From Chloroflexota bacterium (lineage in GTDB: Bacteria; Chloroflexota; Anaerolineae; Promineifilales; Promineifilaceae), in contig JAAEOP010000103.1 in assembly GCA_024223125.1 (NCBI GenBank), forward strand, positions 1 through 57,020: a DNA stretch of 57,020 nt, written 5' to 3'. Positions 16,039 to 24,844 of this stretch are shown one piece after another. Numbering within the stretch: the stretch's first letter is position 1; each line of letters begins with the position of its first letter. The notes below the pieces were generated by a model. The model did not search any database. It had not been told where the DNA came from and saw only the letters and a program-made list of their open reading frames with translations. Both the position numbers and the translations under genes were made by a program.

Positions 16039-17367
16039 ATGAGTAGACAATATGATGCAATTATAATCGGTTCAGGAATTATTGGCTGTGCTGTTAGTTT
16101 TGAGATGGCAAAAAGGGGCTACAAAACATTGAACATTGATAAATTGCCGGCCGCTGGCTATGGCTCAACCAGTAACTCATGCGCCATCATTCGCGCTCAT
16201 TACTCCACCTGGGATGGGGTAGCGATGGCTTATGAGAATGCGCTTTATTGGGACGATTGGGCCAACTATATTGGTGTGGAGGATGAGCGTGGATTGGCTA
16301 AATTTATCCAATGTGGCTGCCTGATCTTGAACCGCACGGAGACAGATTACAAGCGATGGACGGATCTGTTTGATCAAATTGGCGTCCCTTATGAGATGTG
16401 GACGTTAGAGCAGACGCTGGAAAAATACCCCTTTATGGATCCGCATACTTTTTATCCCCCCAAGGCGCTGGATGATGAAACATTCTGGGATGAACCATCA
16501 GAAATGTTGACGGGTGCGATTATAACGCCGACGATGGGATATATCAGTGATCCGCAATTATCAACCCATAATTTGATGCGAGCGGCCGAAGCGCATGGGG
16601 GAACGTTTATGTTTAATCAGGAAGTGGTTGCGGTGCGAAGGGATAACGACCACTTCGACCTTGCTCAGCACAGGCGTGTCACTGGCATCACCCTCAAAAA
16701 CGGTCAAAAAATCAATGCCCCCATTGTAGTCAATGTTGCCGGGCCACATTCCTTCATCATCAATCGTCTGGCAGGGGTGGAAGAAGGCATGAACATTAAA
16801 ACAAAACCCCTGCGCCACGAAGTTCACCACGTCCCGTCCCCACCCTCATTTGATTATGAAAAAGAGGGCACAGAATTGTCTGATCCGGCCGGTATCTATT
16901 GTCGTCCCGAAGTCGGCCGTTCCATCCTGGTAGGCAGCGAAGACCCGGAATGCGACCCTCGTGAATGGGTGGATGATCCTGACAACTTCAACCGCGAGTT
17001 GACAGATATTCAATGGAAGCGACAGGTATACCGTTTAGCACGGCGTATCCCTGAACTGCAAATTCCCAGCCAGCCGCGTGGCGTTGTTGATTTGTATGAC
17101 GTGGCCGATGATTGGATTCCCATTTATGATAAATCTGATTTGCCCGGTTTTTACATGGCTGTTGGCACCAGCGGCAATCAGTTTAAAAATGCCGGCGGCG
17201 TAGGGCATATGATGGCCGAACTCATAACCGCCTGTGAAAATGGACATGATCATGATGTTGATCCAATCCAGGTCAAGATGCCCTATACAGGACTCGTTTT
17301 GAATGCCGGTTTTTATTCACGACTGCGTGAAATAAACAAAGACAGCAGTTTTTCTGTCCTGGGCTAG
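16039..17367 (+). CDS. DAO-family FAD-dependent oxidoreductase (sarcosine/glycine oxidase-like)
   Basis: The protein has 442 residues and begins MSRQYDAIIIGSGIIGCAVSF, a Rossmann FAD motif. A STSNSCAIIRAHYS segment follows at about residue 45, and the C-terminal FYMAVGTSGNQFKNAGGVG closes the FAD site. It lacks a GcvT domain. ATG at 16039 has AAAGGAG 8 nt upstream. It is divergent from the MttB operon across about 100 bp, so a shared regulatory region is likely, and all three genes probably serve N-methyl amino acid catabolism. Confidence 0.88.
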   Translation: MSRQYDAIIIGSGIIGCAVSFEMAKRGYKTLNIDKLPAAGYGSTSNSCAIIRAHYSTWDGVAMAYENALYWDDWANYIGVEDERGLAKFIQCGCLILNRTETDYKRWTDLFDQIGVPYEMWTLEQTLEKYPFMDPHTFYPPKALDDETFWDEPSEMLTGAIITPTMGYISDPQLSTHNLMRAAEAHGGTFMFNQEVVAVRRDNDHFDLAQHRRVTGITLKNGQKINAPIVVNVAGPHSFIINRLAGVEEGMNIKTKPLRHEVHHVPSPPSFDYEKEGTELSDPAGIYCRPEVGRSILVGSEDPECDPREWVDDPDNFNRELTDIQWKRQVYRLARRIPELQIPSQPRGVVDLYDVADDWIPIYDKSDLPGFYMAVGTSGNQFKNAGGVGHMMAELITACENGHDHDVDPIQVKMPYTGLVLNAGFYSRLREINKDSSFSVLG

Positions 17368-17424
17368 TCTGCATAGAGAATGCTGTATTCTTTAATATCA
17401 GTGACAGCAAAAGCAACATACAAG

Positions 17425-17655
17425 CTAACCCGAGTCATCCCAGAGACGTTCTGTTTCAGCTAGGAATTTCTCTGGATTATTGCGAAATCGTTGCATGTTG
17501 CGTAAATGGTCACGGAGAGCCTCCAGTTTGGCTCTCTCATTAATAAAATCCTGATGGTCAACTTCCTGAAACCAGCGCCGTAATTCTTCTGGGTCATCCT
17601 GGTCATCATCAAAGGTGAGATAGAGTCCATATCGCATGAGATAATCCAGCGACAT
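17425..17655 (-). CDS. Small acidic protein of unknown function
   Basis: A 76-codon frame with a strongly acidic helix-rich product: TFDDDQDDPEELRRWFQEVDHQDF, then an Arg/Asn-rich helix and an LAETERLWDDSG end. No family is recognised and the ribosome-binding site is weak. Composition and even codon use make a real gene plausible. The following gap to 18031 holds only promoter elements. Confidence 0.4.
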   Translation of the reverse strand: MSLDYLMRYGLYLTFDDDQDDPEELRRWFQEVDHQDFINERAKLEALRDHLRNMQRFRNNPEKFLAETERLWDDSG

Positions 17656-17890
17656 CTTAACAACGGCGCTATTGCCATGTGGTTTGACAGAAAGGTGAGC
17701 GACGGCCGTCTTAAGATGTTACTGACGAGCGCCATTCCCGCCAAGCAGGAATGACAATCGTGAATTGACAGTTTGCGCTGCAAATTTTTCCTCATGACGG
17801 TCGGCTAAAACCTCAAATCTGAGAAGTGATGTTCATAACAAATAACAAGTGACAAATCTCACTCATAGGCAGACGAACATAATGGTACGC

Positions 17891-17918
17891 TTGACATAGT
17901 TTGTGAATAATTGCACAA
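17891..17918 (+). promoter_or_regulatory. Promoter -35 with overlapping Rex-type operator before hdrCBA-mvhDGA
   Basis: TTGACA at 17891-17896 is a consensus -35. Four nt further on, TTGTGAATAATTGCACAA (17901-17918) matches the Rex consensus TTGTGAA-N4-TTCACAA with a single mismatch. Rex represses fermentative and hydrogenase genes at low NADH/NAD+ and leaves DNA when NADH rises. Placed inside the promoter, it would block RNA polymerase. Rex itself is not in the window. The rest of 17656-18031 shows no gene. Confidence 0.6.
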
Positions 17919-18031
17919 ATCAATTAGAGGTTTTGAGACGGAGCATTTACTTTCTTGTTTCGGGCCGAGCCAATATCCTCCTACCATTTAATGGCCGGAA
18001 ACAATCCGTTCAGATATTAAGGAGGTTCCCC

Positions 18032-18616
18032 TTGAGCGTTCAACAATTTCCTATTGAAGCGGAAACAGCTGCGGACACTTTTTTGGAAAAGATTATTGCC
18101 GCCACGCCAGGAGATTCCCGTCTGGATATGTGTATTCAATGCGGTACTTGTGGCGGTTCTTGCCCATCGGGGGAGGATATGGACCACACGCCCCGGCAAA
18201 TATTTGCCCTCATTCGGGCGGATATGGACGAGGAGGTTTTGTCCAGCAATACCCCCTGGTATTGTGTTTCTTGTTATTACTGCATGATTCGCTGTCCGCA
18301 AGAGGTACATATTCCTGATATTATGTACACGCTAAAAAACAAGGCCATTGAAACGCAGCTCTACACAGACAGCATCGCTCCAGATTGGTCGCAGACGTTT
18401 GTAGATTATGTAGAAAATTACGGCCGTTCCTTTGAATTTGGTCTGGCTACGCGGCACTTCCTACGCCACCATCCGGTCAGCATCATAGACACGGCTCAAA
18501 TTGGTCTGGGTATGTTGACCAAAGGACGTATGGATTTGACTCCGCATAAAATTGAGGCCATCGGCCAGCTAAAAGCTGTTTTGGAGCGGGCTAAGGAATT
18601 GGAGGCAGACACATGA
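18032..18616 (+). CDS. hdrC: Heterodisulfide reductase subunit C-like iron-sulfur protein
   Basis: The protein has 194 residues with two [4Fe-4S] motifs, CIQCGTCGGSCPSG (about 34) and CVSCYYCMIRCPQEV (about 76), the standard HdrC pattern. TTG at 18032 is taken as start because AAGGAGG lies 7 nt upstream; the longer upstream frame reads promoter DNA. HdrC carries electrons between HdrA and HdrB in the cytoplasmic HdrABC complex. Its stop overlaps the hdrB start (ATGA). Confidence 0.92.
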   Translation: MSVQQFPIEAETAADTFLEKIIAATPGDSRLDMCIQCGTCGGSCPSGEDMDHTPRQIFALIRADMDEEVLSSNTPWYCVSCYYCMIRCPQEVHIPDIMYTLKNKAIETQLYTDSIAPDWSQTFVDYVENYGRSFEFGLATRHFLRHHPVSIIDTAQIGLGMLTKGRMDLTPHKIEAIGQLKAVLERAKELEADT

Positions 18617-19599
18617 GCAAATATCTCTTTTATCCTGGTTGTTCTATGCAGCGCAGCGCACGACCGTATCTCGATTCTATCATGGCTATCCGAGGTGATT
18701 TGGGTCTGGAGTTGGAAGAGATTCAAGATTGGAACTGCTGTGGGGCTACCGAGTATATCTCTGTTTCTCGATTACCGGCTTATGCGTTGAACGGCCGTAA
18801 TCTAGCCTTAGCCGCCCAACAAACCAACGGGTCGCGGACGGTTGTGGCCGGGTGCAGCGCCTGTTATCTGAACCTGGCCAAAACAGACCGCTATATGGGC
18901 AAAGACGCCCGACTCAACACGCAGGTCAACGAAGCGTTGGCGGCCGGCGGTTTGCACTATGATCCCGGTACGCTCAAAATACGGCATTTGTTAGATATTG
19001 TGAACAATCGGGTGGGGTTGGAAGCGGTGCGCCGTAAAGTAAGCAACCCGCTGAAAGGGCTGCGTGTAGCCGCTTATTATGGCTGCATGGTTGTCCGTCC
19101 CGATCCTGAAAACCGGTTTGGCAATCCCGAATATCCGACTGCGTTGGATGAACTGATGAAAGCGTTGGGGGCGGAAGTGGTAGATTTTCCGGTTAAAACC
19201 CATTGCTGCGGCGGCCACATGACCCAGATTAGTTCGTCGGTGGCGTATGAATTGATTCGTCGTCTTGTTTATGCGGCCGATCAATACAAGGCTGATATTC
19301 TAGTGACGTTGTGTCCCATGTGCCAACTTAACCTGGACGCTTACCAGGAAGATATGAACAAACATTTCCACACCGACTATCACATTCCCATCGTTTATTT
19401 TACACAGTTAATGGGCTTGGCGTTTGGTCACGATCCATTGGAATTGGGATTGGGCAAGGAGTTTGTAGACACGCGGCCGGCATTAGCCAAGATTGGCGTA
19501 GAGATTGCTGAAGAAGCGCCGAAAAAACGGAAACGACGGCGGCGGGATGATCCTTCCTTACCGATGCCTAAACCGCTGCCAATTGCCCACGAGAAGTGA
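18613..19599 (+). CDS. hdrB: Heterodisulfide reductase subunit B-like protein (two CCG domains)
   Basis: The protein has 328 residues. Two cysteine-rich CCG domains hold the non-cubane clusters: first FYPGCSMQ, WNCCGATEY and GCSACYLN (about 9-82), then YYGCMVV, THCCGGHM and LCPMCQLN (about 155-240). The C-terminus is a basic tail (KKRKRRRRDD). HdrB is the site of disulfide reduction in methanogens; in bacteria without CoM-S-S-CoB the acceptor is unknown. Translation is coupled to hdrC by a 4-nt overlap. Confidence 0.92.
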   Translation: MSKYLFYPGCSMQRSARPYLDSIMAIRGDLGLELEEIQDWNCCGATEYISVSRLPAYALNGRNLALAAQQTNGSRTVVAGCSACYLNLAKTDRYMGKDARLNTQVNEALAAGGLHYDPGTLKIRHLLDIVNNRVGLEAVRRKVSNPLKGLRVAAYYGCMVVRPDPENRFGNPEYPTALDELMKALGAEVVDFPVKTHCCGGHMTQISSSVAYELIRRLVYAADQYKADILVTLCPMCQLNLDAYQEDMNKHFHTDYHIPIVYFTQLMGLAFGHDPLELGLGKEFVDTRPALAKIGVEIAEEAPKKRKRRRRDDPSLPMPKPLPIAHEK

Positions 19600-19614
19600 T
19601 CGTTCACTCCCCAA

Positions 19615-19675
19615 AGATTGGGTCAATTTTCTACTCGTGAAACAGAGTGTACGTGCGAAAAAATTGACCCAATCT
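19615..19675. repeat. Inverted repeat between hdrB and hdrA
   Basis: The perfect 16-nt arms AGATTGGGTCAATTTT (19615-19630) and AAAATTGACCCAATCT (19660-19675) have a 29-nt loop. The arm resembles the 809/2056 element (AGATTGGTTCAATCT). It sits in the only real gap of the hdr operon and could attenuate hdrA or stabilise the hdrCB message. Confidence 0.7.
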
Positions 19676-19698
19676 AGGGTTATTAAGGAAGAAAGCGC

Positions 19699-21720
19699 AT
19701 GAGTACAAATCGTGAAGAAAAAGAACGCATTGGCGTTTATGTTTGCCATTGCGGTACCAATATTGCCGGAACGGTAGATGTTGAGGATGTGGCTAACTGG
19801 TCTAAAGAAGTGTTAGAGGATGATGGGGTAGTCATTGCCCGTGATTATAAATTCATGTGTTCCAGTTTGGGACAAGAGTTAATTGAACGGGATATACAGG
19901 AGGAAGGCTTAAGCCGGGTGGTGGTGGCTGCCTGTTCACCCCATCTGCATGAAAAGACGTTCCGTACCGCTTGCGGCCGTGCTGGATTGAACCCGTATTT
20001 GTGTGAGTTGGCTTCTATCCGCGAGCAAGTTTCTTGGGTACACACAGACAAAAAAGCGGCCACGGAAAAGGCGAAAGCGGTGGTTGCCGGCGGTGTGGAA
20101 CGAGTTATTCACAATGAACCATTGGAACCGCTGCATGTGCCCATCCACCCAGATACGCTGGTGGTGGGGGGCGGTATTGCTGGCATTCAGGCGACGTTGG
20201 AACTGGCCGATTCTGGCCATCGCGTATATTTGGTGGAACGGGAACCTTCGATTGGCGGTCATATGGCTCAGTTTGATAAAACCTTCCCTACAATGGATTG
20301 TGCCGCCTGCATCTTGACGCCCAAAATGGTAGATGTGGGCATGCATCCCAACGTAGAATTGCTGACTTGGAGTGAAGTGGAGAAGGTGGATGGGTATGTG
20401 GGCAACTTCACCGTCACCATTCGTAAAAAGCCGCGCTATGTGGACACGAATTTGTGTACGGGCTGCGGCATTTGCTGGGAGAAGTGCCCCAAGCGGGTGA
20501 TTGATGATGAGTTTGAAGCGGGTCTGGGCTACCGCAAAGCGGTGTATACGCCTTTTGCCCAGGCTGTGCCTAAATATCCGGTCATTGACACAGAAAGCTG
20601 TATCTATTTTATGAATGGCAAATGCCGCGCTTGTGAGAAGTTCTGTCCTACGGAAGCGATCCAGTTTGATCAGGAAGAAGAGTATATGACGGTGGAGGTG
20701 GGCAATATTATCCTGGCGACGGGGTTTGATTTGTTTGACGCTCGCCGGGTTCCGCAATATGGCTACGGCCGTTTGGCAAACGTCTTTACGAACCTGGAAT
20801 TTGAACGGATGTGTAATGCGGCCGGGCCAACAAATGGGGAAGTTGTGCTGCGCGATGGCGTCAGTAAACCGGAGTCGGTGGGCATTATTCACTGCGTCGG
20901 CAGCCGCGACCGCAACTATAACAATTACTGTTCTGTCATTTGCTGCATGTCCAGCCTTAAATTTGCCCATCTGGTGAAAGAACGCACTGGCGCCCGTGTG
21001 TACAATTTTTACATCGACATGCGTACTGCCTACAAAGATTACGATGAGTTTTATCAGCGTGTTTTGGAAGAGGGAACTATTTTTGTACGCGGCCGTGTAG
21101 CCGAAGTAACGGATGCAGCCCGACAGGAGCATGAAGAAGGCAAATTGATTATTCAGGTGGAAGATACTTTAGCCGGTAAACAACGTCGTATTCCGTTAGA
21201 TATGGTGGTGCTGTCGGCCGGGTTAGAACCGAAACGAGACGCCAAAGAGGTGGCTCATAAATTTGGTATTTCTTGCAGCGCTAATGGTTGGTTTATTGAA
21301 AAACACCCCAAGTTAGACCCGATAGCGACGATGACGGAAGGTGTTTTTATTGCCGGGGCTGTGCAGGGGCCGAAGGATATTCCCAGCAGTGTGGCTCAGG
21401 GGGCGGCGGCCGCTGCCCGCGTGTTAAGCCGTATTGACAAAGGTGAAATTGAACTGGAACCGGTACGGGCGACGGTGGATACACGCCGCTGCTCTGGCTG
21501 TCGCATCTGCAATGATTTGTGCCCATTTAACGCCATCATTTTCCTTGAAGATGAGATGGTGACAGAAATTAACCATGCGCTGTGTCAGGGGTGTGGCACT
21601 TGTGTGGCTGCCTGCCCGGCGGGGGCGATTAGTGGCAGTGGTTTTAGCAATGAGCAGATTATGTCGCAAATTGAAGGGTTGTTGTTTATTGATCGGCCAC
21701 TTCATGCGTTTGTTAATTAG
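19699..21720 (+). CDS. hdrA: Heterodisulfide reductase subunit A-like FAD iron-sulfur protein
   Basis: The protein has 673 residues. The N-terminal domain starts VYVCHCGTNIAG; the FAD Rossmann motif is GGGIAGIQATLEL (about 158), followed by MDCAACILTPKM. Ferredoxin motifs are CTGCGICWEKCPKR (about 253), a CIYFMNGKCRACEKFCP cluster (about 298), and near the C-terminus CSGCRICNDLCPFNA and CQGCGTCVAACPAGA. All key positions are cysteine, with no TGA. HdrA holds the FAD that splits electrons between ferredoxin and the HdrB acceptor. With MvhD-G-A downstream it makes a hydrogen-linked flavin-based bifurcating complex. Confidence 0.95.
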   Translation: MSTNREEKERIGVYVCHCGTNIAGTVDVEDVANWSKEVLEDDGVVIARDYKFMCSSLGQELIERDIQEEGLSRVVVAACSPHLHEKTFRTACGRAGLNPYLCELASIREQVSWVHTDKKAATEKAKAVVAGGVERVIHNEPLEPLHVPIHPDTLVVGGGIAGIQATLELADSGHRVYLVEREPSIGGHMAQFDKTFPTMDCAACILTPKMVDVGMHPNVELLTWSEVEKVDGYVGNFTVTIRKKPRYVDTNLCTGCGICWEKCPKRVIDDEFEAGLGYRKAVYTPFAQAVPKYPVIDTESCIYFMNGKCRACEKFCPTEAIQFDQEEEYMTVEVGNIILATGFDLFDARRVPQYGYGRLANVFTNLEFERMCNAAGPTNGEVVLRDGVSKPESVGIIHCVGSRDRNYNNYCSVICCMSSLKFAHLVKERTGARVYNFYIDMRTAYKDYDEFYQRVLEEGTIFVRGRVAEVTDAARQEHEEGKLIIQVEDTLAGKQRRIPLDMVVLSAGLEPKRDAKEVAHKFGISCSANGWFIEKHPKLDPIATMTEGVFIAGAVQGPKDIPSSVAQGAAAAARVLSRIDKGEIELEPVRATVDTRRCSGCRICNDLCPFNAIIFLEDEMVTEINHALCQGCGTCVAACPAGAISGSGFSNEQIMSQIEGLLFIDRPLHAFVN

Positions 21721-21782
21721 GGGTTGGAGATTAGGAGATCGGAGAATAAGCGAATCTCCAATCTCTCAATCTCCCAATGGAG
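21718..21782. repeat. Heptamer tandem repeats (AATCTCC / GGAGATT type) between hdrA and mvhD
   Basis: The gap is filled by degenerate 7-bp units such as GGTTGGAGATTAGGAGAT and AATCTCCAATCTCTCAATCT, which also form a weak inverted repeat. Similar units lie at 23272-23285, 25303-25320, 25530-25553, 26197-26215, 35850-35892 and 40709-40745. Confidence 0.7.
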
Positions 21783-21791
21783 AAAGTACAG

Positions 21792-22268
21792 ATGAGCAAA
21801 CAATTTGAACCTGTCATCATCGGCTTTACTTGTAATTGGTGCAGCTACCGGGCGGCCGATTTGGCCGGAACGGCCCGCGTTAAATATCCGCCCAATATTC
21901 GGTTGATTCGGTTGATGTGTTCGGGACGGATTGACCCGACTTTTGTGCTAAAGGCGTTGGTGGGTGGGGCTGACGGGGTGATGATTACGGGCTGCCATCC
22001 GGGTGAGTGTCATTATCTTGAGCAAAACTATAAGGCGTTACGCCGGTATTTGTTGCTGCGGCGCACCATCGGCCAAATGGGAATTGAGCCGGGACGGGTG
22101 AAACTGGTGTGGGCCAGCGCGGCCGAAGGGGTGAAACTAGCGCAAGAGATTGGCAAGTTTGTGGAGGAAATTCGTGCCCTTGGTCCCCTGAATTGGTCTG
22201 AAAATTTAGCGAGCGCTGTACAAAACAGCGTTTTGCTTTACGATATGCCAGAGGAGGTGGCGGCATGA
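21792..22268 (+). CDS. mvhD: MvhD/FrhD-family iron-sulfur linker subunit
   Basis: The protein has 158 residues. The [2Fe-2S] ligands are in FTCNWCSYRAAD (about 12), LMCSGRID (about 41) and GCHPGECHY (about 66). MvhD hands electrons from the hydrogenase to HdrA. In some methanogens the homologue VhuD is a selenoprotein; here every ligand is Cys. ATG at 21792 has GGAG 9 nt upstream. The stop overlaps the next start (ATGA), so stoichiometric synthesis is likely. Confidence 0.93.
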   Translation: MSKQFEPVIIGFTCNWCSYRAADLAGTARVKYPPNIRLIRLMCSGRIDPTFVLKALVGGADGVMITGCHPGECHYLEQNYKALRRYLLLRRTIGQMGIEPGRVKLVWASAAEGVKLAQEIGKFVEEIRALGPLNWSENLASAVQNSVLLYDMPEEVAA

Positions 22269-23275
22269 GTAAGAATGGACAATCTCCTACTGAAAAACCT
22301 AAGTTTGCCATGTATTGGGCGTCTTCCTGCGGCGGCTGTGAAATTGCCGTCCTGAACATTAACGAAAAGATTTTGGATGTGGATGCCAATTTTGAGGTGG
22401 TTTTCTGGCCGGTAGCGATGGACGCTAAGTATAAAGATGTGGAAGCGATGCCGGATAAATCTATTTTGCTGACGTTGTTTAATGGCGGCATTCGCAACAA
22501 AGAAAATGAATATATGGCCCATCTGCTGCGGCAAAAGTCGCAAATTTTGGTGGCTTTTGGTTCCTGCGCTACCGAAGGCTGTATTCCTGGATTGGCGAAT
22601 CTTTCCTCGATGGATGAAATATTCTACGCTGCTTATGAAAGTGTGAGTACGGATAATCTTGAGCATTTACGGCCGTCTTTCAGCTACCAGGTTCCCGAAG
22701 GCACATTGACAATTCCAGTATTTAACCCAGTGTTGCGGACGTTGGATCAGGTGGTGGATGTAGATTATTTTATGCCCGGTTGTCCGCCTGAATCGCACCA
22801 GATTGGAGCTGTGATTGACCTGGTGATTCAGGTATTACGCGGCGAAGCGGAACTGCCGCCAAAGGGATCGATCATCGGGGCCGGCGATTCGACGGTGTGT
22901 GAGGAATGTCCCCGCACCCGGAACGTGAAGAAGATTAAGAAGTTAGTTCGCATTCATGAAATGGAAGAGGTAGACCCGGAATTGTGCCTGCTGGAACAGG
23001 GGATTTTGTGTAATGGGCCGGCGACGCGCAGCGGTTGCAGCGCCTTGTGCCCACAGGTGGGTGCGGCGTGTATAGGCTGCTATGGCCCGGCGGCAGGCGT
23101 TATAGATTATGGGGCACGGATGATGACGGCCGTTGCCTCCGTTATTGACAGCAATGACCCCGACGAAATTGAAGATATTCTGGATGGAATCCCCGATCCG
23201 GCGGGATCGTTTTACCGTTTTAGTTTGGCGCATTCACTACTGCACGCGGGGAAACCGGCGTTGGTGGGAGATTAG
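22265..23275 (+). CDS. mvhG: Group 3c [NiFe] hydrogenase small subunit
   Basis: The protein has 336 residues with no signal peptide, so it is cytoplasmic. Cluster ligands: ASSCGGCEIAV (proximal, about 19), GSCATEGCIPG, MPGCPPES, and C-terminal ferredoxin-like cysteines from CEECPRTRN through GCSALCPQVGAACIGCYGP. It transfers electrons from the NiFe site to MvhD. It lies between mvhD (4-nt overlap) and the large subunit (16 nt gap). Confidence 0.93.
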   Translation: MSKNGQSPTEKPKFAMYWASSCGGCEIAVLNINEKILDVDANFEVVFWPVAMDAKYKDVEAMPDKSILLTLFNGGIRNKENEYMAHLLRQKSQILVAFGSCATEGCIPGLANLSSMDEIFYAAYESVSTDNLEHLRPSFSYQVPEGTLTIPVFNPVLRTLDQVVDVDYFMPGCPPESHQIGAVIDLVIQVLRGEAELPPKGSIIGAGDSTVCEECPRTRNVKKIKKLVRIHEMEEVDPELCLLEQGILCNGPATRSGCSALCPQVGAACIGCYGPAAGVIDYGARMMTAVASVIDSNDPDEIEDILDGIPDPAGSFYRFSLAHSLLHAGKPALVGD

Positions 23276-23291
23276 AGATTGGAGATGAAAA

Positions 23292-24758
23292 ATGACAAGA
23301 ATCACAATAGATCCCATCACTCGTTTAGAGGGACATGGCAAGATTGAGATTTTTTTGGATGAAGATGGGGAAGTGGCTAACACTTATTTCCAGATTCCTG
23401 AACTGCGCGGGTTTGAACGATTTTGTGTCGGCCGTCCGGTAGAAGAGATGCCGCTGCTGACGAACCGTATTTGCGGCGTTTGTCCAGAGGCGCACCATAT
23501 GGCGGCCGCTAAAGCGGCCGATGCGGTGTATGGCGTTGACCCACCTTCGGCCGCTAAAAAATTACGCGAACTACTGTACATGGGCTTTTATTTTACCGAC
23601 CATACGACTCATTTTTATGCCCTAGGCGGGCCAGACTTTGTGATGGGGCCAGATGCGCCGGTAGCGGAACGAAACATTCTGGGCGTGATTCACAAAGTGG
23701 GGTTGGAGGTTGGCGGCAAAGTGATTCAGGCGCGAAAGGTGGGACACACGATTATTGAGATGTTAGGCGGCCGTAAAGTCCATCCCTGCACCTCGATTCC
23801 TGGCGGCGTGACCAAAGGTCTCGTTGAAGAGGAGCGGCAAGAGATTGAAAAGATGGGGCGTTGGGGGATTGATTTTGCCCAGTTTAGCTTGCAACTATTT
23901 AGCGATCTGGTGCTGGGCAATCAGATGTACCTGGATTTGATCTTGGGTGACATCTATACCCATCACACCTATTATATGGGCTTAGTGGACGCGCAGAATC
24001 GGGTGAATTTTTATGACGGCCGTGTGGCTATTGTCGGCCCTGAAGGAAAACGCCTGGGGACCTATGCTCCCCATGAATACAATGATTGGATTGCCGAACA
24101 TGTGGAGCCGTGGACGTATTTGAAGTTTCCTTACTTGAAAAAGGTAGGCTGGAAAGGGTTTGTGGATGGTAAGGATTCGGGCGTGTATATGGCTACGCCA
24201 TTGTCCCGGTTGAATGTGGCCGCTGGTATGGCGACGCCGCTGGCGCAGGAGCAGTATGAGAAGTTCTACGACACGTTGGGGGGCAAGCCAGTACACCAAC
24301 GACTAGCTACCCATTGGGCGCGGCTGATTGAATTGTTGTACGCGGCCGAACGGCTGGTGGAACTGGCCACTGATCCTGAAATTACCTCGCCCCACATCCA
24401 CACAGTTCCCACACAAACACCGACGGAAGGGGTGGGCATTGTAGAAGCGCCACGCGGGACGCTGACGCACCATTATTGGACGGATGAACGAGGCATCTTG
24501 ACAAAGGTTAACCTGATTGTGGGCACGACAAACAATTACGCACCCATTAGCATGTCCATTAAGAAGGCGGCCAAAAGTTTGATTCACAAAGGAACTGTTG
24601 TGAACGAGGGGTTGCTGAATATGGTAGAGATGGCTTTCCGCGCTTATGACCCTTGCTTTGGTTGCGCTACTCACTCGCTACCTGGGCAGATGCCGTTGGA
24701 GGTGGCGATCCGGGATGCGGATGGGGAGACGGTTGAGGTTTTGCGGCAGTTTTGTTAG
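23292..24758 (+). CDS. mvhA: Group 3c [NiFe] hydrogenase large subunit
   Basis: The protein has 488 residues. It starts ITIDPITRLEGHGKIEIF. The N-terminal nickel motif L1 is NRICGVCPEAHH (about 55) and the C-terminal motif L2 is DPCFGCATH (about 455); all four ligands are Cys. A 27-residue tail after the L2 His would be removed by the protease encoded next. With MvhD/G and HdrABC it oxidises or produces H2. GGAGATG lies just before the ATG. Confidence 0.95.
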   Translation: MTRITIDPITRLEGHGKIEIFLDEDGEVANTYFQIPELRGFERFCVGRPVEEMPLLTNRICGVCPEAHHMAAAKAADAVYGVDPPSAAKKLRELLYMGFYFTDHTTHFYALGGPDFVMGPDAPVAERNILGVIHKVGLEVGGKVIQARKVGHTIIEMLGGRKVHPCTSIPGGVTKGLVEEERQEIEKMGRWGIDFAQFSLQLFSDLVLGNQMYLDLILGDIYTHHTYYMGLVDAQNRVNFYDGRVAIVGPEGKRLGTYAPHEYNDWIAEHVEPWTYLKFPYLKKVGWKGFVDGKDSGVYMATPLSRLNVAAGMATPLAQEQYEKFYDTLGGKPVHQRLATHWARLIELLYAAERLVELATDPEITSPHIHTVPTQTPTEGVGIVEAPRGTLTHHYWTDERGILTKVNLIVGTTNNYAPISMSIKKAAKSLIHKGTVVNEGLLNMVEMAFRAYDPCFGCATHSLPGQMPLEVAIRDADGETVEVLRQFC

Positions 24759-24842
24759 TGGTGTTCCGTATTCCGTATTCCGTTGTCGGTTCACGGATTA
24801 CGGATTACGGATTACGTTTCACGTTTCACGTTTTACGAGAAA
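24759..24842. repeat. Heptamer tandem repeats (CCGTATT, ACGGATT, CACGTTT)
   Basis: Three successive 7-bp tandem families fill the gap between mvhA and its protease: CCGTATT units (about 24765-24783), ACGGATT units (about 24795-24815) and CACGTTT units (about 24816-24836). The same motif types recur at 47880-47920 and 50947-51008. Confidence 0.8.
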
Positions 24843-24844
24843 AC

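Noticed and set aside
17903..18031. Longer N-terminus for HdrC
   Set aside because: It would include the Rex-like operator and promoter; TTG 18032 has an ideal AAGGAGG.
19936..21132. Long open frame on the minus strand opposite hdrA
   Set aside because: It lies wholly inside the well-supported hdrA, has no recognisable domain and is rich in His/Arg as expected for an antisense shadow.
23292..24758. Selenocysteine in the group 3c hydrogenase, HdrA or MvhD
   Set aside because: All ligand positions are encoded by TGT or TGC and no in-frame TGA occurs.
24759..24842. Tandem repeats as a CRISPR array
   Set aside because: Units are 7 bp, adjacent and without spacers; no cas genes are present.
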